A DNA stretch of 64,000 nt, taken from positions 414,279-478,278 of the forward strand of contig NZ_KE384526.1 of assembly GCF_000426445.1 (NCBI RefSeq), in the 5' to 3' direction. The notes beneath the pieces are model-generated. The model searched no databases and was not told where the DNA came from. It saw only the letters and a list, made by a program, of their open reading frames with translations. How positions within the stretch are numbered: the stretch's first letter is position 1; every line of letters starts with the position of its first letter. The DNA is from Brevibacterium album DSM 18261. Lineage in GTDB: Bacteria; Actinomycetota; Actinomycetes; Actinomycetales; Brevibacteriaceae. This document shows, in pieces, positions 27,749 to 41,357 of this stretch. The translations under genes and the position numbers were made by a program.

Positions 27749-29230
27749 TCAGCCGTTGATCTTCGCGAGGATCAGCTCACGCGCCTTGCCGGCATCCGCC
27801 TGGCCGCGGGTGGCCTTCATGATCGGCCCCATGAGCGCTCCGATGGCCTGCATCTTCCCGCCCCTGATCTTCTCGACCACATCCGGGTTGTCCGCGAGCG
27901 CGGCTTCGACCGCGGCCTCGAGCGCACCGTCGTCCTGGACGATCTCGAGACCGTCCGCGGCCATCACCTCGGCGGGCATGCCCCTGCCCTCGGCGACCCC
28001 GGCGAGCACCTTCCGCGCCAGCTTGTCGTTGAGCTTCCCGGCCTCCACGAGCTGCTGCAGCTCGGCCACGGCCTCGGGCGTGGCCAGGGCCTCAGGGGAG
28101 ACCTCACTCTGCTTGGCCAGGCGGGCGATCTCGCCCATCCACCACTTGCGCGCGGCATCCGGACCAGCACCTGCCGCCACCGTCGCCTCCACCTGGTCGA
28201 GCAGGCCGGCGTTGATGATGTCGCGCATCTCCAGTTCGCCGATGCCCCACTCACCCAGGAGGCGACGGCGACGGGCTGCGGGCAGCTCCGGCAGTGCGGC
28301 ACGGATCTCCTCGACCCATTCCCGCGGCGGCGCGACCGGCACCAGGTCCGGCTCCGGGAAGTAGCGGTAGTCGTCCGCATCGGACTTGGGCCGTCCGGGG
28401 CTCGTCCCGCCGGTGTCCTCGTGGAAGTGGCGGGTCTCCTGGACCACGGCCTCGCCCGCGTCGAGCACATCCGCCTGGCGGGCGACCTCGAAGCGCACCG
28501 CCCGCTCGATGGAGCGGAACGAGTTGACGTTCTTCGTCTCCGTCCGCGTGCCCAGCGGCGCATCGGGGGATTCGCGCAGGGACACGTTGATGTCCGCGCG
28601 CACGTTGCCCTGCTCCATGCGGGCCTCGGACACGTCGAGGGCGCGGAAGATGTCGCGGAGCGTGCGGACATAGGCAGCGGCCACCTCGGGAGCGCGCTCG
28701 CCCGCGCCCTCGATGGGACGGGTGACGATCTCCACGAGCGGCACGCCCGCGCGGTTGTAGTCGACGAGGGAGTGCTCGGCGCCGTGGATGCGACCGGCGG
28801 CACCGCCCACGTGCGTGTTCTTGCCCGCGTCCTCCTCCATGTGCGCGCGCTCGATCTGCACGGGCACGATCGTCCCGTCCTCGAGCTCCACGTCGATCTG
28901 CCCGTCGAAGGCGATGGGCTCGTCGTACTGCGAGGTCTGGAAGTTCTTGGGCACGTCCGGGTAGAAGTAGTTCTTCCGGGCGAACCGGCAGGACTCCGCG
29001 ATCTCGCAGCCCAGCGCCAGACCGATCCGGACCGCGTACTCGACGGCCTTCCCGTTGACCGAGGGCAGGGCCCCGGGCAGGCCGAGCGAGGCCGGGGTGG
29101 TGTTCTCGTTGGGGCCGCCGCCGAAGGTGTTGGGGGCGGCGTCGAACATCTTCGTCGCCGTGCCCAGCTCCACGTGCACCTCGATGCCGAGCACCGGATC
29201 GTACTTCGCGACTGCGTCTTGGTACTTCAT
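27749..29230 (-). CDS. gatB: Aspartyl/glutamyl-tRNA(Asn/Gln) amidotransferase subunit B
   Basis: A 493-residue subunit that binds mischarged tRNA and, with GatA and GatC, converts Glu-tRNA(Gln) or Asp-tRNA(Asn) to the amidated form. The catalytic kinase core shows [13 protein letters not shown] and [20 protein letters not shown]. The signature [10 protein letters not shown] and [16 protein letters not shown] are intact. The C-terminal YqeY-like tRNA-binding tail ends with [23 protein letters not shown] lies before the ATG. The gene is last in gatC-gatA-gatB, 10 bases after gatA. Confidence 0.97.
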   Translation of the reverse strand: MKYQDAVAKYDPVLGIEVHVELGTATKMFDAAPNTFGGGPNENTTPASLGLPGALPSVNGKAVEYAVRIGLALGCEIAESCRFARKNYFYPDVPKNFQTSQYDEPIAFDGQIDVELEDGTIVPVQIERAHMEEDAGKNTHVGGAAGRIHGAEHSLVDYNRAGVPLVEIVTRPIEGAGERAPEVAAAYVRTLRDIFRALDVSEARMEQGNVRADINVSLRESPDAPLGTRTETKNVNSFRSIERAVRFEVARQADVLDAGEAVVQETRHFHEDTGGTSPGRPKSDADDYRYFPEPDLVPVAPPREWVEEIRAALPELPAARRRRLLGEWGIGELEMRDIINAGLLDQVEATVAAGAGPDAARKWWMGEIARLAKQSEVSPEALATPEAVAELQQLVEAGKLNDKLARKVLAGVAEGRGMPAEVMAADGLEIVQDDGALEAAVEAALADNPDVVEKIRGGKMQAIGALMGPIMKATRGQADAGKARELILAKING

Positions 29231-29240
29231 ATCTGCTTCC

Positions 29241-30830
29241 TCAGGCGTTCGTGGCGGTCGCGGCAGCGGCCTCGGAGGAGTACTGGGTGGGAGCGCTCTG
29301 CCAGACGGGCCCGCCCCGGTCCGCGGAGACGAGCGCCTCCACCGCAGCCCCCACCTCGTACAGGCGTGCGTCCTCCCGCGCAGGCGCGAGCAGCTGGAAG
29401 CCCACCGGCATCCCCTCGGCCAGTCCCGCGGGCAGGCTCATGCCCGGGATCCCGGCGAGGTTGGCCGGAATCGTCGAGGAATCGCCCACGTACAGGGCCA
29501 TGGGGTCACCGGACTCCTCCTCGCCGAACGGCAGGGCCGTCGTGGCGGCCGTGGGGGACACGAGCACGTCCGCCTGCTCGAAGGCGGCGGCGAAGTCCCG
29601 CTGCACCAGCGTGCGCACCTTCTGGGCGGAGCCGTAGTAGGCATCGTAGTAGCCGGCGGAGAGCGCGTACGTGCCCAGGAGGATGCGGCGTTTGATCTCG
29701 GAGCCGAAGCCTGCGGCCCGGGTCGCCGCCATGACGGTCTCGGCGGTGACCGGACCGGTCTCCGGCTCCACCCGCAGCCCGAAGCGCATGCCGTCGTAGC
29801 GGGCGAGGTTCGAGGACACCTCGGACGGCATGAGCAGATAGTAGGCGTCGAGCGCATAGGACAGCGAGGGCATATCGACCTCGACGATCTCCGCGCCGGC
29901 GGCCTCGGCGAGAGCCAGCACACGGTCGAAGGCCGCCGCCACGCCGGAGGCGCAGCCATCACTCATGATCTGCTTGACGACACCCAGGCGCCTGCCCTTG
30001 AGCGAGCCCTCCCGCGTTCCCGCGGCAGCAGCCGCGAGGAAGTCCGGGACCGGCTCGCGCAGCGAGGTCGAATCGTGCGGATCGTGGCCGGCCATGAGCT
30101 GGTGGAGGGCCGCGGCATCGGCGACCGTGCGCCCGATGGGGCCCACCTGGTCGAGGCTCGAGGCCATCGCGATGATGCCGTAGCGCGATACGGAGCCGTA
30201 CGTGGGCTTCACCCCCACCGTGCCGGTGAAGGCTGCGGGCTGGCGGACGGAGCCGCCGGTGTCCGTACCCACGGACAGCGGCGCCTGGAAGGCCGCCGCA
30301 GCCGAGGCCGCCCCGCCGGAGGAGCCGCCGGGCACCGTGTCCGTGTCCCAGGGGTTGCGGGTGACGTGGAACGCCGAGTGCTCCGTCGTCGAGCCCATCG
30401 CGAACTCGTCCAGGTTCGTCTTGCCGAGCACCGGCAGGCCCGCGGCCCTGATCTTCGCGTAGACGGTGGCGTCATAGGGAGGCACCCAGTCCTCGAGGAT
30501 CTTCGAACCGGCGGTCGTGCGGATGCCCTGCGTGACGACGAGGTCCTTGAGCGCCACCGGCACGCCCGCATAGGGGTGCAGCTCCTCGCCCGCGGCCCGG
30601 CGGCGGTCCACATCCGCGGCGGCGGCCAGTGCCGCATCCGGCGTGACGGTGATGAAGGAGCCGATCTGCGCCTCGGTGGCCTCGATGCGGTCGAGGTGGG
30701 CGCGGGTGACCTCCGTGGAGCTGTACTCACCGGCGGTGAGACCTGCCGCCAGCTGCGCGGCGGTCAGCGAGGTGAGGTCCCTGTCGGCTGCACCGGTGCT
30801 GTTCGGGGAGTTCTGCTCGCCCATGCTCAT
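29241..30830 (-). CDS. gatA: Aspartyl/glutamyl-tRNA(Asn/Gln) amidotransferase subunit A
   Basis: A 529-residue amidase that releases ammonia from glutamine for tRNA amidation. The Ser-cisSer-Lys triad is visible: Lys in [10 protein letters not shown], cis-Ser in [11 protein letters not shown], and the nucleophile Ser in [14 protein letters not shown]. The start ATG overlaps the gatC stop by four bases (ATGA). An extra Ala-rich tail follows the conserved end. Confidence 0.97.
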   Translation of the reverse strand: MSMGEQNSPNSTGAADRDLTSLTAAQLAAGLTAGEYSSTEVTRAHLDRIEATEAQIGSFITVTPDAALAAAADVDRRRAAGEELHPYAGVPVALKDLVVTQGIRTTAGSKILEDWVPPYDATVYAKIRAAGLPVLGKTNLDEFAMGSTTEHSAFHVTRNPWDTDTVPGGSSGGAASAAAAFQAPLSVGTDTGGSVRQPAAFTGTVGVKPTYGSVSRYGIIAMASSLDQVGPIGRTVADAAALHQLMAGHDPHDSTSLREPVPDFLAAAAAGTREGSLKGRRLGVVKQIMSDGCASGVAAAFDRVLALAEAAGAEIVEVDMPSLSYALDAYYLLMPSEVSSNLARYDGMRFGLRVEPETGPVTAETVMAATRAAGFGSEIKRRILLGTYALSAGYYDAYYGSAQKVRTLVQRDFAAAFEQADVLVSPTAATTALPFGEEESGDPMALYVGDSSTIPANLAGIPGMSLPAGLAEGMPVGFQLLAPAREDARLYEVGAAVEALVSADRGGPVWQSAPTQYSSEAAAATATNA

Positions 30831-31132
30831 TCCTCCCCCAGGATCTGCGGGACGAGGAACTTGCCCTGGTCCTGCGCCGGCGCTCCGGAGAGCGCCTGCT
30901 CGGCGCTCAGCGAGGTCCCCACGACGTCTTCGCGGAGGACGTTGGAGAGCGGGATCGGGTGGCTCGTGGCCGGCACCTCGTCCGTCGCCACCTCCGAGAC
31001 CCGTGCGACATGGGACAGGATCGTGTCGATCTCCCCCGCCATGCGTTCCAGCTCAACGTCTGTCATGGCGATCCTCGCCAGCTCAGCCAGGTGCTTGACC
31101 TGCTCAGCGGTGATCGCGGCTGCTTCCGCCAT
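30827..31132 (-). CDS. gatC: Aspartyl/glutamyl-tRNA(Asn/Gln) amidotransferase subunit C
   Basis: A 101-residue small subunit that wraps around GatA and GatB. The typical opening [19 protein letters not shown] and the end [12 protein letters not shown] are present. The start is MAEAAA; a longer frame upstream to 31300 lacks homology. It overlaps gatA by four bases. Confidence 0.95.
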   Translation of the reverse strand: MAEAAAITAEQVKHLAELARIAMTDVELERMAGEIDTILSHVARVSEVATDEVPATSHPIPLSNVLREDVVGTSLSAEQALSGAPAQDQGKFLVPQILGEE

Positions 31133-31170
31133 CCTCACCCCATCTGTTCGTCCGTACTGATCCGCAGGAC

Positions 31171-31176
31171 AGTCTA
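31171..31176 (-). promoter_or_regulatory. Candidate -10 box for gatCAB
   Basis: TAGACT on the minus strand lies 38 bases before the gatC ATG. It matches the actinobacterial -10 consensus, but no clear -35 is present. Confidence 0.4.
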
Positions 31177-31200
31177 GTTGCTGGCTCGCCGCGCACCGGC

Positions 31201-31256
31201 ACGCACGGCTGTGGTCTGCGAAGGGCCTGCCCGCAGACGGAGGGAGCCGTGCGCGT
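31201..31256. repeat. Nested inverted repeat upstream of gatC
   Basis: Outer arms acgcacggct / agccgtgcgcgt and inner arms gtctgcg / cgcagac can pair as one interrupted stem. It lies between the small secreted-protein gene and the gatC promoter region and probably ends the upstream transcript. The rest of the 218-base gap shows nothing else clear. Confidence 0.45.
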
Positions 31257-31350
31257 ATGCAGTCCGTGCGGCGAACTTGGTGCGAGCGCGCATCTCGCAC
31301 ATACCTGAGCCGATGGGGTGCCCGCTTGTGCTGATGCGACTGGCCAGGCC

Positions 31351-31686
31351 TCAGGCGATGAGGGCTGCGCTGCGCTCGCCGCGGATGTAGGAGCCCAGGT
31401 CGTCGCTCACGCGCTGGGCCGCGTCCCAGGAGATCTCGCCCGAGGCGGCAGCGGCCATGAGCTCCGCGCGCACTCCTTCGGCGCGGGTCCGGGCCGTGCT
31501 GTCGTCCCCGTCACCGGCCTCCGGGAGGGCGGCGGGCCCGCCGCTCTCGGCACCGGCGACGGCGGCGGATTCGGCGGCGAGCTCTGCGGAGCCGTCGCGC
31601 TGGAGGGAATTCCCGAGTGCCGCTGCCCCGATCGTCGAGCCGACGGCGAGCGCCGCGGAGATGAGCAGGCGCGTTCCGATGTTCAT
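31351..31686 (-). CDS. Small secreted or membrane-attached protein, unknown
   Basis: A 111-residue protein starting MNIGTRLLISAALAVGST, a signal peptide or N-terminal anchor with few charges. The mature part is Ala/Glu-rich and ends in two short helices (AQRVSDDLGSYIRGERS). GGGGG lies 3 bases before the ATG. It follows ligA by 163 bases on the same strand. No family is recognised, and a shadow of low-complexity coding is possible, but the start, signal peptide and position support a real gene. Confidence 0.55.
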   Translation of the reverse strand: MNIGTRLLISAALAVGSTIGAAALGNSLQRDGSAELAAESAAVAGAESGGPAALPEAGDGDDSTARTRAEGVRAELMAAAASGEISWDAAQRVSDDLGSYIRGERSAALIA

Positions 31687-31849
31687 GGCCCCCACTCTCG
31701 CACCCGCATCTGAATGTGAGGCAGGTCGCCGCTGGATGAGCGCTGTGAGCTCAGCTTCCGGACGGGCGTGCGCTGTCCGGCTCCGCGGTGTCCGGCCCGG
31801 CGCCCTGCGCGCACTCTGGTTCCACGGCCTCGGCGCCGGCGTCGGTGGC

Positions 31850-35636
<3,787 letters not shown>

Positions 35637-35747
35637 GCGCGGTGCCCGCTCCTTCCGTGTGATGGTCGTGTGATGCCTCATGCAGGGCGGACCCGGCTCA
35701 GCCCGCGAGCCCCGCTCAGCGCGAACTCAGCCCGGTGCGCACTCAGC

Positions 35748-38531
35748 TCAGTGCGCGGCCGCGGATCCGCCTGCCGCGCCTCGGCCCCTGCCCTGCAGTC
35801 CCGCCGCTCGCGTGCCGGGCGCTCCCGCTCCCGGTGCGGCGGCGAACCCCATGATCTTGGCACAGAAGACGCGGCCGCGCTCCAGCGCCTCCGCCTCGGC
35901 GCCGGCCGTGCCCTGTGCGCCGTCCAGCACGTGCACGGAGAAGGGCAGCGCGGAGCCGCGCAGAGCGGAGACGAGCGCGCGGGCGGGGGCCGCCTCGGCC
36001 GCGCCCTCCTCACCGAACAGGAGGGCGACCGGCCGCACGGGCACGAGGGGGGCCTCCCGCGCCGGAGGCTCGCCGGACGCAGGAGGCTCGCCGGTCTCGG
36101 TGCGCCCGGGAAGACCCCCGGGCGAGGAGGCCTCTGCCTGTGCCGAAGGCTCTGGCGGTGCTGAATACTCTGGCTGCGCAGAAGGGCGGGCGAGCGCAGG
36201 CACCTCCGGCCGTGGAGCGAGTCCGGCCGTGCCGAGCACCGGGTCCCGGATCACCCCGCACGCGAAGGGCGTGTCGTCCCCTGCGAGCGCACGCAGCGCC
36301 GCGGTCCCACCGGAGCGCGCGCCCCACACCGCGATCCGCTCCGGATCCGCCAGCCCCAGCTCGGCCAGCCCCCGCGCGGCAGTGACGAGGTCCGCGACAT
36401 CGCGCACACCCTCGAAGCCGCGCAGGTCATCGCGGTAGGCCCGCCCGAAGCCGGAGGAGCCCGCGGTGTTCACCGCCGCCACGCCCACCCCGCGGGAGGC
36501 GAGGTGTGCGGCCAGCGGATGCACCTGCGGCACCGCCTGGTCCGCCGGGCGCTCATGGGCGAGCACGACGAAGGGAGGAAGCTCGCCGGCCGGAGCCGAA
36601 TGGTCCGGACTCCGCGGCGGGTGGACGACCGCCGGCACCCCGCCCAGACTGCGCGTGCGCGGCAGCGGCACCCAGGGTCCGAGGCCGCCCGGTTCGGCCT
36701 CGAGCGCGAGCGGGCGCAGCTCTCCGGAGGCCAGATGGCACAGGTACAGGCCGTTCGCCCGGCGACCGCTGCCGCCGGTCACGAGCACGAGGCCGTGCGC
36801 GTGATCGTGGTCCTGCAGCCGCAGCCAGTCGAGATCGCAGTCGAGCGCGCGCACATCACCGGTCTCCGGATGCGCCCACAGCAGCGCCGAGGTGCCGCCG
36901 CGCCATTCGGCCAGCAGGCGGCGTCCGCGGCCGGCGGGCAGCAGCCACCTGTCGCCGAGGTCTGAGAGCGGACCGCCGGTGCCGTCCTCTCCCAGCAGGG
37001 TGGGGAGGGCGCTCCCGCCGGACGGGGCATCGGGCGCGGGCGGAGGCGGGGTTTCCGGCGCCGTCTCCGGCGGGGCCGCCTCCGGAGAGCGCGCGCGGCG
37101 CCGGGCGAGCTCCTGGGCCCTCCTCTCGAGGGCTTCGCGCACCGCCTCGTCCGGCAGCAGCGGCACGACGTCGACGAGCGGCACGCCGGGCTCACCCGAG
37201 GCCCGCGCGAACGCCGCCTTCGCGTCGAGGAGGACGGGCCGCCACGTGCTTCGGGAGTCCTCGGCGAAGACGACGCTGCGTCCGGAGACCCATTCGGGCT
37301 GGAGCACCGCGGTGTCCGGGTTCCGCCAGATCTGACGTGCGTGCACGGGGACCGTGCCGCCGTCCCTGCCGTGCGCGGCGATCCAGCTGAGCGAGGCTGC
37401 GAAGAGCGCCGTCTCCTCCCAGGGGGCGTGCGGCGGATCCCAGCCCGCGAAGATCAGCAGCGAGCGGTCCGGGGAGAGTCTCGGCCAGGCCGCGAAGTGA
37501 GTGGCGGAGCGGACGAGCACCTGCGGCGGATGCGCTCCGGTGGGGTCGAGGCGGACGAGTTCGGGGAGGCCGGCTGCGTCGGACTGCTGGAGCGCGCCCG
37601 GGACTGGCCCTGCGGTGTCCGGGACGGGTGCTGCCTTTGCCAGTCCCGCGCCGAGTGCGGCTGGTCCATGCGGCGCGTGTGGTGCATGCCCTGTGTCCCG
37701 TGCATGCGGTGGCCCCGGTGTGTCCGTCCGGCCTTGATGCGCCGCGATCGGCTCCCCGCGCACCGCCGTGCGGATCGCGAGGAGCACGCCCTGCGACACC
37801 GTGAGATCGCCGTACACGAACGAGGCGGGTGCAGATCCGGACGGCCGGGCGGACTGAGCTGATTCGGGCTGGGCCGGCCGAGCCGCCTCCGGAACGGCGG
37901 GTCCGGGGGCGTCTGCGCTCGGGGAACCGGCCTCGGGAAGCCGGTCGGGCGGCGGGAGCGAGGAGCGCTTCCCTGCGATGTGGTCGGCGATGTCGTCGCC
38001 GCGCAGGCGGAGCAGATGCTGGGTCGCCGCATCCGTCCAGATGAGGTCCCCCGTCTCCGGCATGACGGCCCAGGCACCGTGTGCGCCGGCAGTGTCCTGG
38101 AAGGGTGCGACCTCCTGGAAGGGCGCAGGGTCGAGGGGCTCCGCATCGCGGGGCCGTGCTCCGGGATGCGCCGTGTCGGGGAACGCTGCACCCCGGGACA
38201 TTGCGCCCAGGGATGCAGCACCCGGGGACGCTGCGCCTGGGAACTCGGCGCGGCGGAAGAGCGCCGACCCTACGTCCATGCCCTCGGGGGTGATCCGCAC
38301 GGGGTCCGCGTGATCCGTGAGCGAGGTCCAGAAGAGCGCCGTCTCCCCCGTCTCCGGGAGGCGCTGGGCGAACCAGACCCCGGGCCTGCCCGCGACCTCG
38401 CCGAACCGCCCCTGCCCCACCGTCGCACTCCAGGAGGCGGCGGTGCGCGCGTCGATGGGAGACGCCCAGGACCCGTAGGGCGCGATGCGCACCCCTGCAT
38501 TCGAGTCCGCCTGCTTCCGCCGTCCCACCAT
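35748..38531 (-). CDS. S9 prolyl-oligopeptidase-like protein, probable pseudoenzyme
   Basis: A 927-residue protein with the layout of acylaminoacyl peptidases: a beta-propeller-like front and an alpha/beta-hydrolase end. The hydrolase is clear from HLASRGVGVAAVNTAGSSGF and GFEGVRDVADLVTAARGLAE. The nucleophile elbow reads WGARSGGTAAL (Ser740) instead of G-x-S-x-G-G. The oxyanion HGGP is HERP. The acid strand (normally GxxDxxV) reads LLFGEEGAAEAAP, and the His strand (normally EGHGF) reads LDGAQGT. Asp and His thus seem lost. Several Pro/Ala/Gly-rich inserts (near 150, 230, 290, 510 and 790) are tandemly repeated in DNA. The start has GGGGAG 6 bases upstream. Binding or scaffold role inferred. 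Confidence 0.75.
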   Translation of the reverse strand: MVGRRKQADSNAGVRIAPYGSWASPIDARTAASWSATVGQGRFGEVAGRPGVWFAQRLPETGETALFWTSLTDHADPVRITPEGMDVGSALFRRAEFPGAASPGAASLGAMSRGAAFPDTAHPGARPRDAEPLDPAPFQEVAPFQDTAGAHGAWAVMPETGDLIWTDAATQHLLRLRGDDIADHIAGKRSSLPPPDRLPEAGSPSADAPGPAVPEAARPAQPESAQSARPSGSAPASFVYGDLTVSQGVLLAIRTAVRGEPIAAHQGRTDTPGPPHARDTGHAPHAPHGPAALGAGLAKAAPVPDTAGPVPGALQQSDAAGLPELVRLDPTGAHPPQVLVRSATHFAAWPRLSPDRSLLIFAGWDPPHAPWEETALFAASLSWIAAHGRDGGTVPVHARQIWRNPDTAVLQPEWVSGRSVVFAEDSRSTWRPVLLDAKAAFARASGEPGVPLVDVVPLLPDEAVREALERRAQELARRRARSPEAAPPETAPETPPPPAPDAPSGGSALPTLLGEDGTGGPLSDLGDRWLLPAGRGRRLLAEWRGGTSALLWAHPETGDVRALDCDLDWLRLQDHDHAHGLVLVTGGSGRRANGLYLCHLASGELRPLALEAEPGGLGPWVPLPRTRSLGGVPAVVHPPRSPDHSAPAGELPPFVVLAHERPADQAVPQVHPLAAHLASRGVGVAAVNTAGSSGFGRAYRDDLRGFEGVRDVADLVTAARGLAELGLADPERIAVWGARSGGTAALRALAGDDTPFACGVIRDPVLGTAGLAPRPEVPALARPSAQPEYSAPPEPSAQAEASSPGGLPGRTETGEPPASGEPPAREAPLVPVRPVALLFGEEGAAEAAPARALVSALRGSALPFSVHVLDGAQGTAGAEAEALERGRVFCAKIMGFAAAPGAGAPGTRAAGLQGRGRGAAGGSAAAH

Positions 38532-38664
38532 GCTGCTCCCCCGTGTCCGCCGCACTCACCGGAACGTCCTCATTCTGCCCCGCGGCGGGCGCGGGTTCCA
38601 CCGGTTCCTCCCCCCTTCCCCGCCCCACCCGCGGACCACCTCACCCGCCCACCGGCGCAGCGTC

Positions 38665-39651
38665 TCACCCGCGCCCCGGCGCACCGGGCACCGTCCCCAG
38701 GACGAGGGCGTGGCGGATCTGCAGGAAGACCTTCGCCCGGAACAGGTCCTCCCACCGCAGGCGGAACGGCCGATAGCCGAGGTTGCGCAGAGCGTATTCG
38801 CGCTCGCGCTCCGCACGGAACCTCTCCTGGGGGTCCTGGCCGTCGAGTCCGTACTTCTCCTCGCCGTCCACCTCCACCGCGATCATCGCCTCCCGATGCG
38901 CGAAGTCCACCCTGCCCACCTCCCGGCCCGCCTCATCGCAGATCCGCACCTGCGGTTCGAAGCCCATGATCCCGTGCTCCAGGAAGCGCACAGCGCACAC
39001 GGACTCCGCCGGTGACTCGCGCACCCCGTCGGCCAGGGCCAGCGCCGCTCGCACCGTCCCCCGGAACCGCCGCGGAACCTCGGCATCCACCAGCGCCCCC
39101 ACCGCCGCCTCCAGCTCTGCCTCCTCACGGAACGCGCTGTCGAGCATCGGCACGGAGACCAGGAGCGGATGATCCCGCGCCACATCGAGCAGTGTCCGCA
39201 CCTTCGTCGTCACCGCGTATCCGCCCGCGACCTCCGTCTGCTCCGCAGGCACAGCGCGGCTGCGGACGCGCCATCCGTTCCGCGTGCGCGACCGCCCCTC
39301 CTGAACGGCCTCCACCGCAGTGCCGGGCACCGTCACGAGGGGCAGACCGTGGATGAGCGCAGCCGTGAGATGGGAGAAGACGGCCCCCGGCGGAAGATCC
39401 TCGCGCCGAGCGGCGATCTGTCGGCGCAGGCGCTCGACGTCCCCGCGCAGGCCTTGGAGCTCACCTGCGAGAGTCACCGCGGGATCCCCGGCAAAGATGC
39501 GCAGCGGAGCGTGACGAGGCTCCTCGCACTGCCGCGCGACGGTGTACCGGCCACGGCAGATGCGGACGAGGCAGCACGCGAGCGCCCGCGCGAGCTCCGC
39601 CTCCCGGACCCCCATCGCCGTGAGCTGACTTCGATGCAGTATGGCGTACAT
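38665..39651 (-). CDS. AbiEi-antitoxin-like plus DUF559 (Vsr-fold endonuclease-like) protein
   Basis: A 328-residue protein of a type abundant in Micrococcales. The N-terminal part resembles the winged helix of type IV antitoxins (LHRSQLTAMGVREAELARAL, then ICRGRYTV). The C-terminal 110 residues are a DUF559/Vsr-like nuclease fold: GREVGRVDFAH, then MIAVEVDGEEKYG and EREREYALRNLGYRPFRLRW. The acidic Asp and Glu-x-Asp of the fold are kept, unlike those in the helicase at 1-2810. The start MYAILH is chosen since the 94 residues upstream are noise and overlap a repeat array. Activity is unproven; DNA repair or mobile-element defence is possible. Confidence 0.7.
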   Translation of the reverse strand: MYAILHRSQLTAMGVREAELARALACCLVRICRGRYTVARQCEEPRHAPLRIFAGDPAVTLAGELQGLRGDVERLRRQIAARREDLPPGAVFSHLTAALIHGLPLVTVPGTAVEAVQEGRSRTRNGWRVRSRAVPAEQTEVAGGYAVTTKVRTLLDVARDHPLLVSVPMLDSAFREEAELEAAVGALVDAEVPRRFRGTVRAALALADGVRESPAESVCAVRFLEHGIMGFEPQVRICDEAGREVGRVDFAHREAMIAVEVDGEEKYGLDGQDPQERFRAEREREYALRNLGYRPFRLRWEDLFRAKVFLQIRHALVLGTVPGAPGRG

Positions 39652-40117
39652 GACACCAAACTGCACCGTTCGCACACATTCGCCAAGAGTGCGTGGCGAT
39701 CTGTGGACAAACACGGGGTGTGCAACCGCGTGGACGGCACTCTGCGTCACAGCTCGGACGATCACAGCGCTCACGCCCTGAGCGCGCACAGCCACAGCCC
39801 GCGCACACAGCGTGGGTGCGCGAGCTCGGCGCACCGCAGTCACCACCTCCCGCCAGGACGCCCACTTCTCTCGCAGACGCCCACATATCTCCGGGAATAC
39901 CTGGGCGTCTGCGAGAGAACTGGGTGTCAGCACGCGGGAAGTAGGCGTCCGAGCAGGAAACTGGGCGTCCAGGAAGCGAAGTGGGTGTGGGGAGGGAGAG
40001 AATCCGCATCGGCAGAGATGCCTGACGGAATCGGGAGGCAGGAGGCCCGGGCGGGCGGGGGGGACCTGCGATGCGGTGCGCCTCAGTCTGGGGGGGGAGA
40101 CTCAGACAGCGGGGGCC
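39652..40117. other. 466-base gene-free spacer
   Basis: No coding frame here is convincing on either strand. It contains the 20-base periodic repeat (39857-39989), and near mnmA a run of eight G bases (40090-40097) between short complementary arms agtct/agact that may help end the mnmA transcript. It is more AT-rich near 39640-39740 than the neighbouring genes, consistent with a promoter for the 38665-39651 gene, but I see no clear -35/-10 pair. Confidence 0.6.
39857..39989. repeat. Degenerate 20-base periodic repeat, TGGGCGTC core, seven copies in two orientations
   Basis: TGGGCGTC-like cores occur on the plus strand at 39902, 39921, 39942, 39962 and 39982 and inverted at 39857 and 39876, spaced 19-21 bases. 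The innermost pair forms a perfect 18-base inverted repeat (39866-39883 with 39902-39919) around an 18-base loop. Units share a purine-rich half ending in GGAAAC or GAGAAC. Confidence 0.7.
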
Positions 40118-41293
40118 TCAGGCGTGGACGGTGCGATCGATCGTCGCCTGGCCGAGCACGCGCGTACCGCGGTAGACGACCATCGTCTGCCCGGGTGCCA
40201 CACCCGTGAGCGGGGTCTCGACGCGCACGCGCAGCACCTGCCCGGCAGGGCGCGGGCGGGGGACGACGGGGCCGAGGGGGTCGGCCTCGGCGGCGGGGAC
40301 CTCGTCGCGGACCTCGCCCAGCCACACGCGTGCGGGCACCGGATCCGCATGGGCGCGGATCTGGACCTCGCAGTCGATCCCCGTCTCCTCGGAGACGCCC
40401 ATGTCCGCGGGCGGCAGGCCCGCCCAGCTGGTGCGGATGCCCTCGAGCTCCTCGACCGCGAGCGAGGCCCTGGGCCCCACCGTCACGGTGTTGGCGTGCG
40501 GGTCCACCCCCACGACGTAGCGCGGCTTCCCGTCCGCCGCCGGCTTCTCGATCCCCAGCCCCTTCCGCTGGCCGACCGTATAGGTGGTCGCACCCTCATG
40601 CTCCCCCAGCACCTCGCCGGCCTCGTCGCGGATGAGCCCGGGACGCATGGGGATCTTGTCCGCCAGCCACGCCTTGGTATCGCCGTCGGGGATGAAGCAG
40701 ATGTCATAGGAGTCCGGCTTGTTCGCCACGGGAAAGCCGCGGCGCTCGGCCTCCGCACGCACCTCGGCCTTGGAGGCGGAGGCCCCGATGGGGAAACAGC
40801 AGTGCGCGAGCTGCTCGGGTGTGAGCACGCCCAGCACATAGCTCTGGTCCTTGTTGAGGTCCGCCCCCCGGTGCAGCTCGGGGGTGCCGTCGGAGGCCCG
40901 GACGATCTCCGCGTAGTGCCCCGTCGCCACCGCGTCGAAGCCCAGCGCGAGCGCGCGGTCGAGGAGGGCGGCGAACTTGATGCGCTCATTGCACCGCATG
41001 CACGGGTTGGGGGTGCGGCCGTTGGCGTACTCGGCGATGAAGTCGTCGACCACGTCCTCCTTGAAGCGCTCGGAGAAGTCCCACACGTAGAAGGGGATGC
41101 CCAGCTGACCGGCCACCATGTGCGCATCGCGGGAGTCCTCGATGGTGCAGCAGCCGCGCGAGCCCGTCCGCAGGGTCCCGGGCATGCGCGAGAGCGCCAG
41201 GTGCACGCCCACCACCTCATGGCCGGCGTCCACGGCGCGGGCCGCTGCCACTGCGGAGTCCACACCTCCGGACATCGCCGCGAGGATCCTCAT
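40118..41293 (-). CDS. mnmA: tRNA-specific 2-thiouridylase
   Basis: A 391-residue enzyme that thiolates wobble U34 in tRNA for Lys, Glu and Gln, taking sulfur from a cysteine desulfurase. The PP-loop is [15 protein letters not shown] at the N-terminus. The catalytic Cys pair lies in [12 protein letters not shown] and [18 protein letters not shown] and TVGQRKGLG are further family motifs. AAGGA lies 6 bases before MRILAAM. The likely sulfur donor gene is 64 bases upstream on the same strand, as in other Actinobacteria. Confidence 0.97.
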   Translation of the reverse strand: MRILAAMSGGVDSAVAAARAVDAGHEVVGVHLALSRMPGTLRTGSRGCCTIEDSRDAHMVAGQLGIPFYVWDFSERFKEDVVDDFIAEYANGRTPNPCMRCNERIKFAALLDRALALGFDAVATGHYAEIVRASDGTPELHRGADLNKDQSYVLGVLTPEQLAHCCFPIGASASKAEVRAEAERRGFPVANKPDSYDICFIPDGDTKAWLADKIPMRPGLIRDEAGEVLGEHEGATTYTVGQRKGLGIEKPAADGKPRYVVGVDPHANTVTVGPRASLAVEELEGIRTSWAGLPPADMGVSEETGIDCEVQIRAHADPVPARVWLGEVRDEVPAAEADPLGPVVPRPRPAGQVLRVRVETPLTGVAPGQTMVVYRGTRVLGQATIDRTVHA

Positions 41294-41357
41294 GTGCGTC
41301 CTTCCCTTCCCTTCATCCCGCCTCACCGCTGGCGCAATCGCATCCGTGCACTGCCCC

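Noticed and set aside
28421..29695. 424-residue plus-strand frame opposite gatB and gatA
   Set aside because: Shadow frame of two certain genes; composition of Arg/His/Leu/Gly typical of antisense GC-rich coding.
36010..38300. Long Ala/Gly/Pro-rich minus and plus frames across the S9-like gene
   Set aside because: They come from its repetitive low-complexity inserts read in other frames.
39652..39933. 94-residue extension of the DUF559-type protein
   Set aside because: It would translate part of the 20-base repeat array; the family start motif fits the ATG at 39651.
40090..40097. Run of eight G bases next to the mnmA stop
   Set aside because: Considered as a G-quadruplex or slippage site, but there is only one long run and no four-tract arrangement; noted only as part of a weak hairpin.
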